Both the position numbers and the translations under genes were made by a program. Shown here piece by piece: positions 1-8,472 of a stretch of 45,563 bases of DNA (position 1 is the stretch's first letter; each line of letters begins with the position of its first letter). The stretch comes from Fimbriiglobus ruber (GTDB lineage Bacteria; Planctomycetota; Planctomycetia; Gemmatales; Gemmataceae), in assembly GCF_002197845.1 (NCBI RefSeq), contig NZ_NIDE01000012.1, positions 1 through 45,563 of the forward strand. Reading direction: 5' to 3'. The notes under the pieces were generated by a model, which worked only from the letters and a program-made list of their open reading frames with translations, was not told the origin of the DNA and did not search any database.

Positions 1-9
1 GTGGTGGGT
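1..9 (+). repeat. Cut-off end of the last origin iteron
   Basis: The first nine bases, GTGGTGGGT, match the last nine bases of the fifth direct iteron (33111-33131). The contig was therefore opened inside the iteron array, a repetitive place where assemblers often break. Confidence 0.85.
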
Positions 10-141
10 TTGGCCACTTAAAATGTTTTGTACCAGCAGTTTATAGTTTCCCAACTCTTATAACTAATGTAAACAAAGAAGAACAACAACCGCGGCCCCG
101 TGTTGTTGTCTCTTGGATTATTATTTGAATGAAGTAAAAAC

Positions 142-1754
142 ATGACCCCGTTACCTACCTCCAAATGCGATGAATCGCCCGTCCAGGATACGACCTGGAA
201 GGACGAAATGAACTTGTGCGAGTTACCCGTCAGCACGATCAGTGAGCGTGCTCCGGAAGGGTTGGCAACCCTCGATTTCTTTATCACTGAGGCGGACGGG
301 GAAACGGTGCGCCGTGTGTCGATCATTCCTCCAAGCGACGATCAGCTTCAAAAATTAGTCCAGGTTGCTTATCCGGGCCTGATGCCAGAATCAGAAGTGT
401 CGGCTCGTCCGAGTCGGCGACGGAAGAAAGAGCCCGATCCTCCGGTGGTATTGCCACCGAATGTCGAGAAGTTGTTAGCCAGTGTCCGGGACTGCCGAAC
501 CCCATCGATGAGGACGTGCTGCTGGCGTTGATTCAACTGACGCGCAAAAACGGATTTGAAAACCGGCGGGTGAATTTCAGCCTCTACGAAGTCGTAAAAT
601 TACTCGGTTGGGATGATGGTTCAAAAAGTTATACGCGGGTTATTGTATCATTGCTGCGCTGGAAGGCCGTTCTGCTCACCTACCACGAAAGTTGGCGGGA
701 TAACTCGGAGAGACGGTGGCTAAGCCGAACGTTCAACATGCTCGATGAGGTAAGCATTTACACCAGCCCGGGGCGACGTAGCAAGGCCGACAGCAATGGT
801 CAATCACAGCTTCCGTTCTCGTCCTTTGCCTGGAGCGAGGTGGTATTTAAGAGCTTCCAAGACGGCTACCTGAAGAACCTCAATTTCCCGGTCTACAAGG
901 CGCTTGGCAGTCGAATCGCCAAGCGGATGTATCGCTTCCTCGACAAGTGCTTTGGTCGGCTCAAAGGCCCTTCGGTGTCGTTCGATTTGCGTGATTTCGC
1001 GTGCGGTCATATTGGGCTGATCGGGGATTACGAACCGTGGAAGCTCAAGCAGGTGCTAGCTCCGGCCATCCGCGAGCTTGAGGAAACGGGAATCATTGCT
1101 CCTTTGTCGTCGGACCAGCGTTACGAAAAAACAGGTCGCGGAAAGTGGTCCATCGTGTTCCAGCCACCGCGGCCTTCCCGGGTGGTGATGGGCAAGACGA
1201 TCCCAGTCACAGATTCGGTCACATCGCTGGTGGCTGCCCTGGAACAACATGGGGTGACGGGCAAAACGGCGGCAGTATTGGCGGCGGAATTTCCGACTGA
1301 GCAGATTGAACTCCAACTCGACGTGCTGGAATGGTGGCAGTCCACGAATCGGAAACCGGTGATTAAAGACCCAGCGGCCTGGCTTACAAAAGCAGTGCGC
1401 GACAGTTACTCACCGCCTAAAGAATACGAACCGAAAGTCGAGCGATTACGGAAAGAACAAGTAGCCGAGGAGCAACGGCAAAAAGTGGAAGCGGCTAAGC
1501 GTCGGCGAGACGAAGCCGAACGAATGGCGGCTGCGGAGCGGGCGACCGCTGATGGGGCTAAACGAGCACACGTCGAGCGTTTTCTCGCCTCCCTCTCGCC
1601 GGCCGCCCGGGAGGCATTTGAACGTCAAGCGATCGCGGAGGCCCCGCCACTCTATCGGGAAAATATCCGACGTGGAAATGGACCACTTGCGGAAACTAGT
1701 CGGCAGTTGGTGATCGAGGAAGCGGTGTTGCGGGCAAGCCCGATGACAAGCTGA
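142..1754 (+). pseudogene. Replication initiator RepA, frameshifted copy
   Basis: This is the same gene as the intact one at 33264-34877, but a G is missing in the run at 488-490 (GGG here, GGGG at 33610-33613). The frame starting at 142 therefore ends early at 531, and the rest of the protein is read in another frame up to 1754. Apart from this base the two copies encode the same residues. A homopolymer consensus error in the overlapping end of the assembly is the simplest cause, so the gene in the cell is probably intact. Family, domains and context are described under the second copy. Confidence 0.9.
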
Positions 1755-1799
1755 GCATCTAAATAGCTCCCGCCAAAGGCGGAAGTAGTGCTCATTTTT
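1752..1799 (+). terminator. Hairpin and T-run after rep
   Basis: An outer arm TGAGCA (1752-1757) pairs with TGCTCA (1789-1794), and an inner CCGCC-AAA-GGCGG hairpin lies at 1770-1782. TTTTT follows at 1795-1799. The outer arm begins at the rep stop codon TGA (1752-1754). It looks like a Rho-independent terminator for rep. The transposase remnant on the other strand also ends here. Confidence 0.55.
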
Positions 1800-2529
1800 C
1801 AGAACTTTCCTTGTACACCGAGGACTGGACGCGGAAGTGGGTGCGGGTCTCGAACCAATCGAACGTGAGATCGAGCAGCTCCTGCATCGTCTGGCATCGG
1901 TGGTTGCGGGTGACCCGTCCGGTCCGCCAGTGGATGCTCCCGGCCAGGTACCGCTTCTCGTTATTACCCGGCGTCTCGACGGCTGCCTGCTGGCCCTGCG
2001 TCATCCACTGGCACCCGATCTTCGGGTTCCGGTTCACGTCCACCTCGTCCAGAAACACCGCCGTCTCGTCCGCCGGTAGACCGTTGAGCAGCGCCCGGAG
2101 AACCCGCAGCTTCTTTTCTCGGTCGGGATCCTTCGGGCGAATGGAAGGCCGAGGCCGCCGCCACACCAGGTCGGCCTCTCGGAGCCACCGGCGGACGGTC
2201 TCCCGCCCGACCGACGTCCCGAAGTCCTCCCGCAGTACGATGGCGGCCGCCTCGCAGGTCCACCGGGAGCGGGCGAACCCGAAGTGGGTGGGCGAGAGGG
2301 TCCGCACCCACCGGACGACCAGGAACGCCCAGATGTGGATGCCGGACCGCTTCCGACCCCGGGGCCGGCCGAACACGGCGTCCACCCCCTCCTTCTCGAA
2401 CCGGGCCTTCCACCGGCGGATCGTGGCCCACGGCAAGTCGTCGGCCAGGAGCAAGAGGATGTGCGCCCGGAGTCGGACATCGGGCTCGGGAGAACGGCGA
2501 TAGTGGTCGAAAACGGCTTTGTTTTCCAC
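1792..2529 (-). pseudogene. IS630-family transposase with internal deletions
   Basis: The 245-aa frame has clear IS630 features: a WKARFEKEG DNA-binding segment, WVRTLSPTHFGFARSRW, ETVRRWLREADLVWRRPRP, then FLDEVDVNRNPKIG with the first catalytic Asp and YLAGSIHWRTGR. It then jumps straight to TRNHRCQTMQELLDLTFDW, which resembles the normal C-terminal tail of this family. The block with the second Asp and the catalytic Glu is missing. The N-terminal helix-turn-helix also looks shortened between LLLLADDLPWATI and RRW. Full members are roughly 330-350 aa. Both deletions kept the frame, but an enzyme without two of its three DDE residues should be inactive. I could not identify convincing terminal inverted repeats. 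Confidence 0.75.
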
Positions 2530-2669
2530 AACTATCGGGCTTTTGAGTCCTCATGGGCAGTGCTTATTCCTGCCCGGAATGTCGGTAGTAATCGGATGTT
2601 CATACTTGGTGTCAGATGCTTGATTTGTGGGCGGGTTCGATAGCGTCACCGCCCCACCCCGCGATCAGA

Positions 2670-2900
2670 TCAGACGTGCGTCAAATCGGGCACATAGTAA
2701 TCCAAGATGTCGCGGCCGGGTGACAGTGAGACTTTGCGTTCCTCCGTCGGCTCCCAGGAGTTAGATGAAGGGACAACGTCCAAAACGCTTTGGGTACGAG
2801 GGTTGAAAAGAGCCGTCGCTTTATCGACCAAGGCCGAGAAGCCGATTGCCAGGAAATCGGAAAGCCCACAGTGGCTGGACGCGTACAGGATGGTTTTCAT
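2670..2900 (-). CDS. Small hypothetical protein, 76 aa
   Basis: The frame starts with ATG (MKTILYASS) and has GAGGG about seven bases upstream, which supports translation. I recognise no family. The protein has a mildly hydrophobic N-terminal third (FLAIGFSALVDKATALF) and a C-terminus rich in aspartate and tyrosine. It lies between the IS630 remnant and the gene that overlaps the relaxase, all on the minus strand. A longer plus-strand frame covers the same DNA but has arginine-rich shadow composition and no ribosome site. Confidence 0.45.
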   Translation of the reverse strand: MKTILYASSHCGLSDFLAIGFSALVDKATALFNPRTQSVLDVVPSSNSWEPTEERKVSLSPGRDILDYYVPDLTHV

Positions 2901-3114
2901 CGGTGACCCTCAGTCGTTAGATAGTTATGACTTGTTTCGTTTGCCTTCACTATGGATGGTGACGACAGGGGAAAACGCTGACAGGAAAATGCGGGGAACA
3001 AAAGTGGTGAAAACTACGGTTCGAGCGAGTTTGCTTTTGAACCGACGACACAGAACCATTTGGCTTGCAACCAAAGACAGATGGCCACGCTTTACAAACC
3101 TTTCCCTGCCGGCA

Positions 3115-3528
3115 TTACTTGGCAGGATCGACCCCGATCGTGGTGACCACCGTGGCCTCGGGATCGCGGGATACTGCCGATGGCTCCTCGGCCACCGCTA
3201 CCCAGGCCACCCGATGAGCTAGGATCGCTTCGAAAAGTGGCCGCAGGTTTTTCCCGCAGATCGTCACCGTGCCGGTAGCAAAGAACAGCGTCACCCCTTC
3301 CGACCGGTTGAACGTGCAGCGCCCGAGCAGGCCGTAATCGAAACTATCGCTGTCGCCGCCGGTCAGTCGTAATTCGAGCATGAAGGCGATTTGCCGCGCT
3401 CCACGCAACTTGGCGTAGCAGGCATGCTCCTCGGGCGGTTCCTCGGCTTCCTTGGCGGGCGCGGCCGGCGCAGGCGATGGCTTCTCGCCCCGGGCCTGAC
3501 GGACCAGGTCACTGATGCTACCGTTCAT
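3115..3528 (-). CDS. Hypothetical protein translationally coupled to the relaxase, 137 aa
   Basis: The chosen start is the ATG at 3526-3528 (MNGSISDLVRQARGE), preceded by GGGAGG at a good distance. The frame can be extended upstream to 3645, but that part has shadow-like Ser/Thr/Gly/Arg composition and would overlap the relaxase much further. With this start the gene overlaps the relaxase end by 11 bases, so the two are probably translated together. Residues 15-35 are a Pro/Ala/Glu-rich linker. The rest is a compact globular domain of unknown family (FDYGLLGRCTFNRSEGVTLFF followed by a C-terminal helix). A role as relaxase accessory protein is inferred from position only. Confidence 0.7.
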   Translation of the reverse strand: MNGSISDLVRQARGEKPSPAPAAPAKEAEEPPEEHACYAKLRGARQIAFMLELRLTGGDSDSFDYGLLGRCTFNRSEGVTLFFATGTVTICGKNLRPLFEAILAHRVAWVAVAEEPSAVSRDPEATVVTTIGVDPAK

Positions 3529-6292
3529 AACTGACCTCCCGAGGAACGACGTGGGATTGTGCCGCGGTGAGCTGCTCCCGCACGTGGTCGAGCCCGAGCC
3601 GCGCGTAGACCTTGGCGTGGTAAGCCAACCGCCGCACCCGCTCAAGCATGCTGGCCCAGGCGGGCGTTGTCGCAGCGCGTGGATTCAGCAGCTCGGTAGC
3701 CGTGATGGGCTGGTCGGAACGGGCGACCGCCCGCCGCAAGGCGAACTTGTCGTCGGTGTAGATGGCCACCGCTCCGGGGCCGCCCTTGGCGCGCGACACC
3801 GACACGTAGAATTGCGACAGGTTTGAAGCTGGCAGGCTGGCGGCGGATTGCGCGAGGAATACCCGACCCTTGACCGTTCGGCCCTGGGAAGCGTGAGACG
3901 TCACGGTCCAGCCCGATGCCACGTGGCCAAATTCCTTGGGTACTACCCAGCCGTTATCGAGCCGCACATCGCCGCCGGGAGTGAAACCGGCGATCGTCGC
4001 CACCCTTCCGTTGCTAAGCCGCTTATGGTCGCGGGTGGTCCCGCCCAGGGTAAAGCGAATGCGGTCGCCGGCAGCAACCGTCAGTTCTTGGGTACGGTAA
4101 AGCTGGAATTTCTCCGCCGCGGCCAGCGGCAGGGCTTTGACTTCTCCCGATACGGTTCGCACTTGCACGCCGCTTTCGCCGTGCGACACCACCGTGGCCC
4201 GGTCCCCCTTTCGCCATCCGCCTTTTACGTTCTGCACAAACTGAACGACATCCCCATCGCGGTACTGTGCCGCATCCTGTCGCTGGGCGGTGGTCAGATT
4301 GGTATTCTCCAACCGCAGCAAGCAGTGTTCGTTCGACCCGAGAAGGCCGCGGCTTTTCAATTCGGTCCGGATTGCTGTTCCCACCGCTTCCCCTTCGGCG
4401 TGGGTCGGGGCGATCGCCAGGGCCTCTTTGCTTTGCTGAAGCGTGTCAACGTAATCACGGGCTAGAAGCTGATACCGCTGCGCCGCGTCAGGCGTCTCGT
4501 TAATGGCTCCCATCGCATCGAGCCGGTCAAATCCTTCTTCACCGTGGCCGCCCGCCAGGGCGGCCACGGCGTCCCTCAGTTTGCCGGTCTGTCGCAAGAT
4601 TTCGGTGAGGCCGGCGGGCTTGAGCCCGCCGCGTTCTTCGAGCAATCGCAGCGCCGTGCCCCGGGCCGGTGAGCGATGTTGCGCCGAATCGCCAGAAAGG
4701 ATCACCCTCGCCCCCTGCCGCTCGGCCAGGGCGAACAGGCGGGCCATGTCGCGGCTGCCGACCATCCCGGCCTCATCGACGATAAGCACCCCGCTGGCGA
4801 GTTGCTTCTGCTGCGCCTCGCTGGTGAGCAGCATGGCAATGGTTTCGGCGTGAAAGCCGTCGGCACGCAAAATGTCTCTGGCCCCGGTCGAGGGGGCGAC
4901 GGCGAACACGCTCCGCCCTTGCGCTTCGATCGCATTCCGTAGCTCGCCCAGCGCCGTCGATTTCCCGACCCCGGCCAAGCCGCGCAGGATTTGCACACGG
5001 TCGAACGAACTGAGCAGCGCCGTGACCGCCCGTTTCTGCCCGCTGTTCAGATCGTCGCGGCGGAATGTCGGCTCGCCATACCCGCCGAGCGGGTCGCACG
5101 CGCCGCGCCCGTCGCGGGTAAAGCGCAACATGGCCTGTTCCTCGGCCAGCACGTCCGCAGCGGTCGCCCGTAATCGGCCATCGGCTTTCGCGGTCAGCAG
5201 GCCCTGCCGGGGGAACTGCTCGCGCAGCGATTCCGGCGTGACCGCGCCGACGCCGAATTTCAAGGCGGAGGTGAGTAGGGTCTTGACCGGTACGGTGCTT
5301 TCCCGCTCGAAATGGTGATCCGCCGCATGGGCCAGGGCCTGCAAGGGCGTAGTCCCGAGCTGTGGCCCGCCAGGACCCCTTGCATGATTGAACGTCGTGG
5401 CGATGGCTTGGCGCTCATCGGGCGTGAGCTTAGCGAGCCAATTGTCCCGCAGCTCCCCGCTCGGGATGGGATCGCCTTTTGCACGCCGCGTCTTTGCACC
5501 TAACTGGCCCTTATCCGCGGCACTGGTAATGCCGCGTCGCTTCGCCTCAGCCTCGATCTCCGCCGTCCGCCGGCTCATTTTGTCGATCACCGTTTGCGGC
5601 ACACCTGCGATCTCCCAGCCGTTGGATCGCCGCTCGATGTGGTAGCCCAGGTCGTGGGCCAGCCGCGCCGCTAGCCGTGCCTCGAATGCCGCTTCGTAGT
5701 ACGGCCGGTCGATATGCAGGGCGTGGGTGTCGATCGCCTGCCAGCGATGCTCACGCTCGATCCAGGCGGCGTTGTGGACGTAGGCGTGGATATGGTCGTG
5801 CGGGTCGGGCGTGTTGTCGCCCAGGGCGCGGGTGGTGTCGTGGGTGAACAAGCTGGCGACCAGATTGCTTACCGGCTCGATTCCTTGCTGCCCGCCCCGG
5901 CGTAACCGCGTGGCGATCGCCTCAGCTTCGATCTCGGCGAGCGTTTCTTTCGCACTGGTCAGCATGGCTTCGCGGATGCGTTCGTCGCCGGTCAAAGCCT
6001 GCAACACCGACACCGATTTCGGCGGAGAGAATACGAGATCCCAACCCGGTCGCCGCTGGTCGCCCTTGTCGCGGGCCGTCAATCGCTGCTGAGTGCCCGG
6101 CTGGCGGTTCTCCAGCAGCGCGAAGAAAGCCTCCTTGCTGACCTCGCCAGCGAGCCCCAGACGTTCGGCCCCTTGACCGAACCAGATGCCTGGCTGCTCG
6201 CCGTCCCGGGCGTAATAATCCGTCCGGTCGAGGGCCTGGGTGTAATACTGCTTGGCCTGTGCGGCCGATGCCGATTGGTGGATACGGAGCAT
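3518..6292 (-). CDS. MobF-family relaxase-helicase (TrwC/TraI type)
   Basis: This enzyme nicks oriT, stays covalently bound to the 5' end through tyrosine, and unwinds the strand for transfer. The N-terminal TrwC relaxase domain has DYYARDGEQPG near the start and a metal-binding HDHIHAYVH cluster near residue 165. The helicase part has Walker A GLAGVGKS (about residue 437), Walker B LIVDEAGMVG (about 502) and a later UvrD-like motif with TSHASQGRT. Length is about 924 aa, close to TrwC. I start at MLRIHQSA because the family begins this way; an upstream ATG at 6334 would add 14 residues. Neither start has a strong ribosome site. The gene leads into the overlapping 137-aa gene, and the matching coupling protein is at 15470. 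No VirB-type channel genes are visible on the plasmid. Confidence 0.93.
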   Translation of the reverse strand: MLRIHQSASAAQAKQYYTQALDRTDYYARDGEQPGIWFGQGAERLGLAGEVSKEAFFALLENRQPGTQQRLTARDKGDQRRPGWDLVFSPPKSVSVLQALTGDERIREAMLTSAKETLAEIEAEAIATRLRRGGQQGIEPVSNLVASLFTHDTTRALGDNTPDPHDHIHAYVHNAAWIEREHRWQAIDTHALHIDRPYYEAAFEARLAARLAHDLGYHIERRSNGWEIAGVPQTVIDKMSRRTAEIEAEAKRRGITSAADKGQLGAKTRRAKGDPIPSGELRDNWLAKLTPDERQAIATTFNHARGPGGPQLGTTPLQALAHAADHHFERESTVPVKTLLTSALKFGVGAVTPESLREQFPRQGLLTAKADGRLRATAADVLAEEQAMLRFTRDGRGACDPLGGYGEPTFRRDDLNSGQKRAVTALLSSFDRVQILRGLAGVGKSTALGELRNAIEAQGRSVFAVAPSTGARDILRADGFHAETIAMLLTSEAQQKQLASGVLIVDEAGMVGSRDMARLFALAERQGARVILSGDSAQHRSPARGTALRLLEERGGLKPAGLTEILRQTGKLRDAVAALAGGHGEEGFDRLDAMGAINETPDAAQRYQLLARDYVDTLQQSKEALAIAPTHAEGEAVGTAIRTELKSRGLLGSNEHCLLRLENTNLTTAQRQDAAQYRDGDVVQFVQNVKGGWRKGDRATVVSHGESGVQVRTVSGEVKALPLAAAEKFQLYRTQELTVAAGDRIRFTLGGTTRDHKRLSNGRVATIAGFTPGGDVRLDNGWVVPKEFGHVASGWTVTSHASQGRTVKGRVFLAQSAASLPASNLSQFYVSVSRAKGGPGAVAIYTDDKFALRRAVARSDQPITATELLNPRAATTPAWASMLERVRRLAYHAKVYARLGLDHVREQLTAAQSHVVPREVSYER

Positions 6293-6398
6293 GGTCGATG
6301 GGTCGAGCTGGGTGTGGAATCCCGACCCTAGCATTTCGCCGGAACGACCTCAATCTTTTCGTGCGGTCGCCCCCTTTGTTTTTCCTTCAGGCGTGTCC

Positions 6399-6415
6399 CC
6401 TAAGCGTTGCTTAGG
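6399..6415. other. Hairpin upstream of the relaxase, possible oriT element
   Basis: CCTAAGC and GCTTAGG form a perfect 7-bp stem with a 3-base loop, about 65 bases upstream of the relaxase gene and just after GCGTGTC. MobF origins of transfer often carry a short hairpin beside the nic site, next to the relaxase gene. I cannot match a known nic sequence, so oriT is only a guess; it could equally be an operator or terminator. Confidence 0.3.
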
Positions 6416-6433
6416 CCGTAGGTCAGCCGACTC

Positions 6434-6451
6434 ACTTTCGCCGGCGAAAGT
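6434..6451. promoter_or_regulatory. Candidate parS palindrome 1, ACTTTCGCCGGCGAAAGT
   Basis: This is a perfect 18-bp palindrome, the same motif found four more times between 7336 and 7631 just before parA. It lies over 1.2 kb from parA, between the relaxase and the toxin-antitoxin promoter. It may be an outlying ParB-loading site. Confidence 0.6.
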
Positions 6452-6498
6452 CCGCGTCGTTGGCGACCCCTACGGTCCACTCTGTGGGATCATTCCCA

Positions 6499-6528
6499 TT
6501 GACAGTCGGCGTCGTTATGACGGATAAT
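6499..6528 (+). promoter_or_regulatory. Sigma-70-like promoter of the toxin-antitoxin pair
   Basis: TTGACA (6499-6504) and GATAAT (6523-6528) are separated by 18 bases, followed by an AT-rich stretch. The first gene starts at 6585. This is the best canonical promoter I see on the plasmid. Confidence 0.55.
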
Positions 6529-6584
6529 ATAATTTCTGTGAAGGGTAGGGCTACGGCCTTTTCCCGCGATAGAGGACAAGGGAC

Positions 6585-6914
6585 GTGACGACACTCAAAC
6601 AGGTAGAACAGCTTATTACGCACCTCAGCCCCGCGGAGAAGATTCAGCTTTTGCAGCGGGTGGCGGAAGAAATCGCCCGCGATGACATCGGGATCGACTC
6701 CGACCCCCGCATCTGCGGCGGCGAGGCCCGGGTGCGTGACACGCGCATTCCGGTCTGGGTACTCGTCGAGGCTGCGCGGCAGGGACAAAAGGACGCCGAC
6801 ATTCTTCGGGCTTACCCGACCTTGTCGGCCGAGGGCTTGGCCCATGCCCAGGTCTACGCGCGCTCGCACGCCGATGAAATCGATCGCGACATCCAGGCCA
6901 ATGAAGCGGCGTGA
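6585..6914 (+). CDS. DUF433-domain antitoxin
   Basis: The 109-aa protein has the DUF433 core DPRICGGEARVRDTRIPVWV, then VLVEAARQGQKDADILRAYPTLSAEGLAHAQVYA, a winged-helix-like fold. DUF433 proteins are usually the antitoxin partner of PIN-like toxins. An N-terminal helix of about 30 residues (HLSPAEKIQLLQRVAEEIA) may mediate dimerisation. The start is GTG at 6585 with GAGGACAAGG upstream. The toxin gene follows four bases after the stop, or overlaps it if an earlier ATG at 6901 is used. The pair probably shares the promoter at 6499-6528 and may be autoregulated. On a plasmid it would act in post-segregational stability. Confidence 0.85.
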   Translation: MTTLKQVEQLITHLSPAEKIQLLQRVAEEIARDDIGIDSDPRICGGEARVRDTRIPVWVLVEAARQGQKDADILRAYPTLSAEGLAHAQVYARSHADEIDRDIQANEAA

Positions 6915-6918
6915 CCTA

Positions 6919-7263
6919 ATGACCCGACTTTATGCGAACGAAAACTTTCCGTTCCCCGTGGTGGAAGCACTTCGCGCGCTGGGGCATGACGTGACCACCA
7001 CCCAGGATGCCGGACGGGCCGGGCAGGCGATCCCCGACGATGAAGTGTTGCGGTACGCTGTTGGCGAGGACCGTGCCGTGCTAACGCTCAACCGCCGGCA
7101 TTTTATCGCCCTGCACGATCCCGCGAATCCCACCCATGCCGGCATCGTGGTCTGTACGTTCGACGCCGATTTCGTCCGTCAGGCTGCACGCATTCACGAA
7201 GCGGTGACGCAGGCCGGCGACCTGGCCGGCAAGCTCATACGCATCAACCGCCCCGCCCACTAA
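6919..7263 (+). CDS. DUF5615 PIN-like toxin
   Basis: The protein, about 114 aa (MTRLYANENFP), follows the DUF5615 plan: an N-terminal YANENFPFPVVEALRALGHDV, then IPDDEVLRYAVGEDRAVLTLNRRHF, and a C-terminal strand-helix part. PIN-fold proteins are Mg-dependent RNases built around acidic residues. The usual acidic TxDxDF-type motif reads TLNRRHF here, so one metal ligand differs from the classic set. An alternative start is the ATG at 6901, which overlaps the antitoxin stop. The longer frame back to 6682 only reads the antitoxin gene in another frame. Together with the DUF433 gene it forms a likely type II toxin-antitoxin module set between candidate parS sites. Confidence 0.8.
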   Translation: MTRLYANENFPFPVVEALRALGHDVTTTQDAGRAGQAIPDDEVLRYAVGEDRAVLTLNRRHFIALHDPANPTHAGIVVCTFDADFVRQAARIHEAVTQAGDLAGKLIRINRPAH

Positions 7264-7330
7264 GGTTCCCTTCTTGCTGCCGCGCGGCGTCCCATCGGCC
7301 AATTTGTTCCCGGCAGGTTCGTCCTTCTCC

Positions 7331-7358
7331 GCCTGACTTTCGCCAGCGAAAGTCAGGC
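7331..7358. promoter_or_regulatory. Candidate parS palindrome 2 (core 7336-7353)
   Basis: ACTTTCGCCAGCGAAAGT differs from the perfect motif by one central base. The symmetry extends to 13-bp arms, GCCTGACTTTCGC and GCGAAAGTCAGGC. It lies about 300 bases before parA. Confidence 0.65.
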
Positions 7359-7440
7359 GAGTTCACAATGCTTGCCATCGCCAGCGTTTTGCGCTAGGGT
7401 CGGCCCATGACCGCCCTGCCACCCACATATCCACCACAGG

Positions 7441-7458
7441 ACTTTCGCCAGCGAAAGT
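7441..7458. promoter_or_regulatory. Candidate parS palindrome 3
   Basis: ACTTTCGCCAGCGAAAGT, the same one-base variant as palindrome 2, set 105 bases after it. Confidence 0.65.
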
Positions 7459-7486
7459 CCGCCTTACCCATCCCATCATCATGGTT

Positions 7487-7504
7487 ACTTTCGCCGGCGA
7501 AAGT
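7487..7504. promoter_or_regulatory. Candidate parS palindrome 4
   Basis: A perfect ACTTTCGCCGGCGAAAGT, starting 46 bases after the start of palindrome 3. Confidence 0.65.
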
Positions 7505-7613
7505 CCGCCGTGAGTCATTTCACTTTGCCTGGAGCGGGTTCACTCAGCCCGGCCCGAAGTCCGATGCTGGTAGCGTAAGCCGCCGGGCCGTTCGCCCGGT
7601 GCCAAAGGAGGGG

Positions 7614-7631
7614 ACTTTCGCCGGCGAAAGT
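7614..7631. promoter_or_regulatory. Candidate parS palindrome 5, next to parA
   Basis: A perfect ACTTTCGCCGGCGAAAGT ending 35 bases before the parA ATG. From this position it could also act as an operator in the parA leader. The 7264-7665 gap otherwise holds no convincing gene. Confidence 0.65.
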
Positions 7632-7665
7632 TGCATTAGGAGGCATCAGCAGGAGGATTGGGCTT

Positions 7666-8472
7666 ATGGCTGTTAGATACGCGGTGACGCTGCATAAAGG
7701 CGGCGTCGGGAAAACAACGACGAGTGTGAATCTGTCGGGCGTTCTCGCCGAGCGTGGCCATCGCGTGTTGATTATTGATTGCGATTCCCAGGGCGACCTC
7801 TCGTCCGTTTTTCTCGACGCTCACGAGCAACTGCCCCACACCGTTGCCGACATCTTCGCCGATACCGGGATGCTGACCGAAGACTTGATCCGGCCGACCG
7901 CTTTCCCCAACATTTTTGTCATCCCGGCTGATCGTCGCTTAGAGCAGTTTGAACAAACCCACAACTTCAAGCAGGAGGATTTAACCCGCTGCCTGACCGA
8001 TGCGATTGCCGAGGTGGAACACCGCTTCGATTACGTGATCCTCGACACCGCTACTCGGCCGCACCTGACCGGCTACGCCGCGCTCGTCGCCTGTGACGTG
8101 GCGGTTATCCCTTTGGAAGCCGCTCGCTTTTCTTTCCGTTCGGTGCAGTCCATCCGCTCCTACGTCGAACTGGAGAATGACGCCCGCTCTCTCAACCCGG
8201 CAATGGCGATCCGCTACTTCCTGTCGAAGAGCAAGAAAAACAAAGTGCATGACGCCTGCCGTGAAGCCCTGACCGACATTCTCGGTCCCCAGGCCCTGCT
8301 CAGGACCGAGATACCCGACAGCTCGGCGATCAACACCGCCTTGCATCTGCGCAAGCCGCTGGTCGTTCACTCGAAGAAATCGAAGCCGTCGGAAGCCTAC
8401 CGCACCTTGATTAACGAACTTCAGGAGGTGACCCGTGGACAAGCTAACCACGCCAACCCGGCAGCAGCGTGA
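7666..8472 (+). CDS. parA: Plasmid partition ATPase ParA
   Basis: ParA ATPases bind DNA non-specifically when ATP-loaded and move ParB-bound plasmids over the nucleoid. Residues 10-19 are the deviant Walker A KGGVGKTTTS with its signature lysine. VLIIDCDSQGD (about 35-45) and FDYVILDTATRP (about 121-132) supply the A' and B motifs. At 268 aa with no N-terminal helix-turn-helix it is a short, type Ib or chromosomal-like ParA. AGGAGG sits seven to eight bases before the ATG. parB starts inside the end of parA, so the two are coupled. The leader carries the palindromic candidate parS sites. Confidence 0.95.
   Translation: MAVRYAVTLHKGGVGKTTTSVNLSGVLAERGHRVLIIDCDSQGDLSSVFLDAHEQLPHTVADIFADTGMLTEDLIRPTAFPNIFVIPADRRLEQFEQTHNFKQEDLTRCLTDAIAEVEHRFDYVILDTATRPHLTGYAALVACDVAVIPLEAARFSFRSVQSIRSYVELENDARSLNPAMAIRYFLSKSKKNKVHDACREALTDILGPQALLRTEIPDSSAINTALHLRKPLVVHSKKSKPSEAYRTLINELQEVTRGQANHANPAAA

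Noticed and set aside
1811-2503. Plus-strand 230-codon open frame
   Set aside because: It is antisense to the IS630 gene, with Arg/Ser-rich shadow composition.
1750-2660. Terminal inverted repeats of the IS630 element
   Set aside because: I compared both flanks by eye and found only scattered matches, not a convincing pair of ends.
2707-3222. Plus-strand 171-codon open frame
   Set aside because: It overlaps two minus-strand genes, has no ribosome site and looks non-protein-like in its second half.
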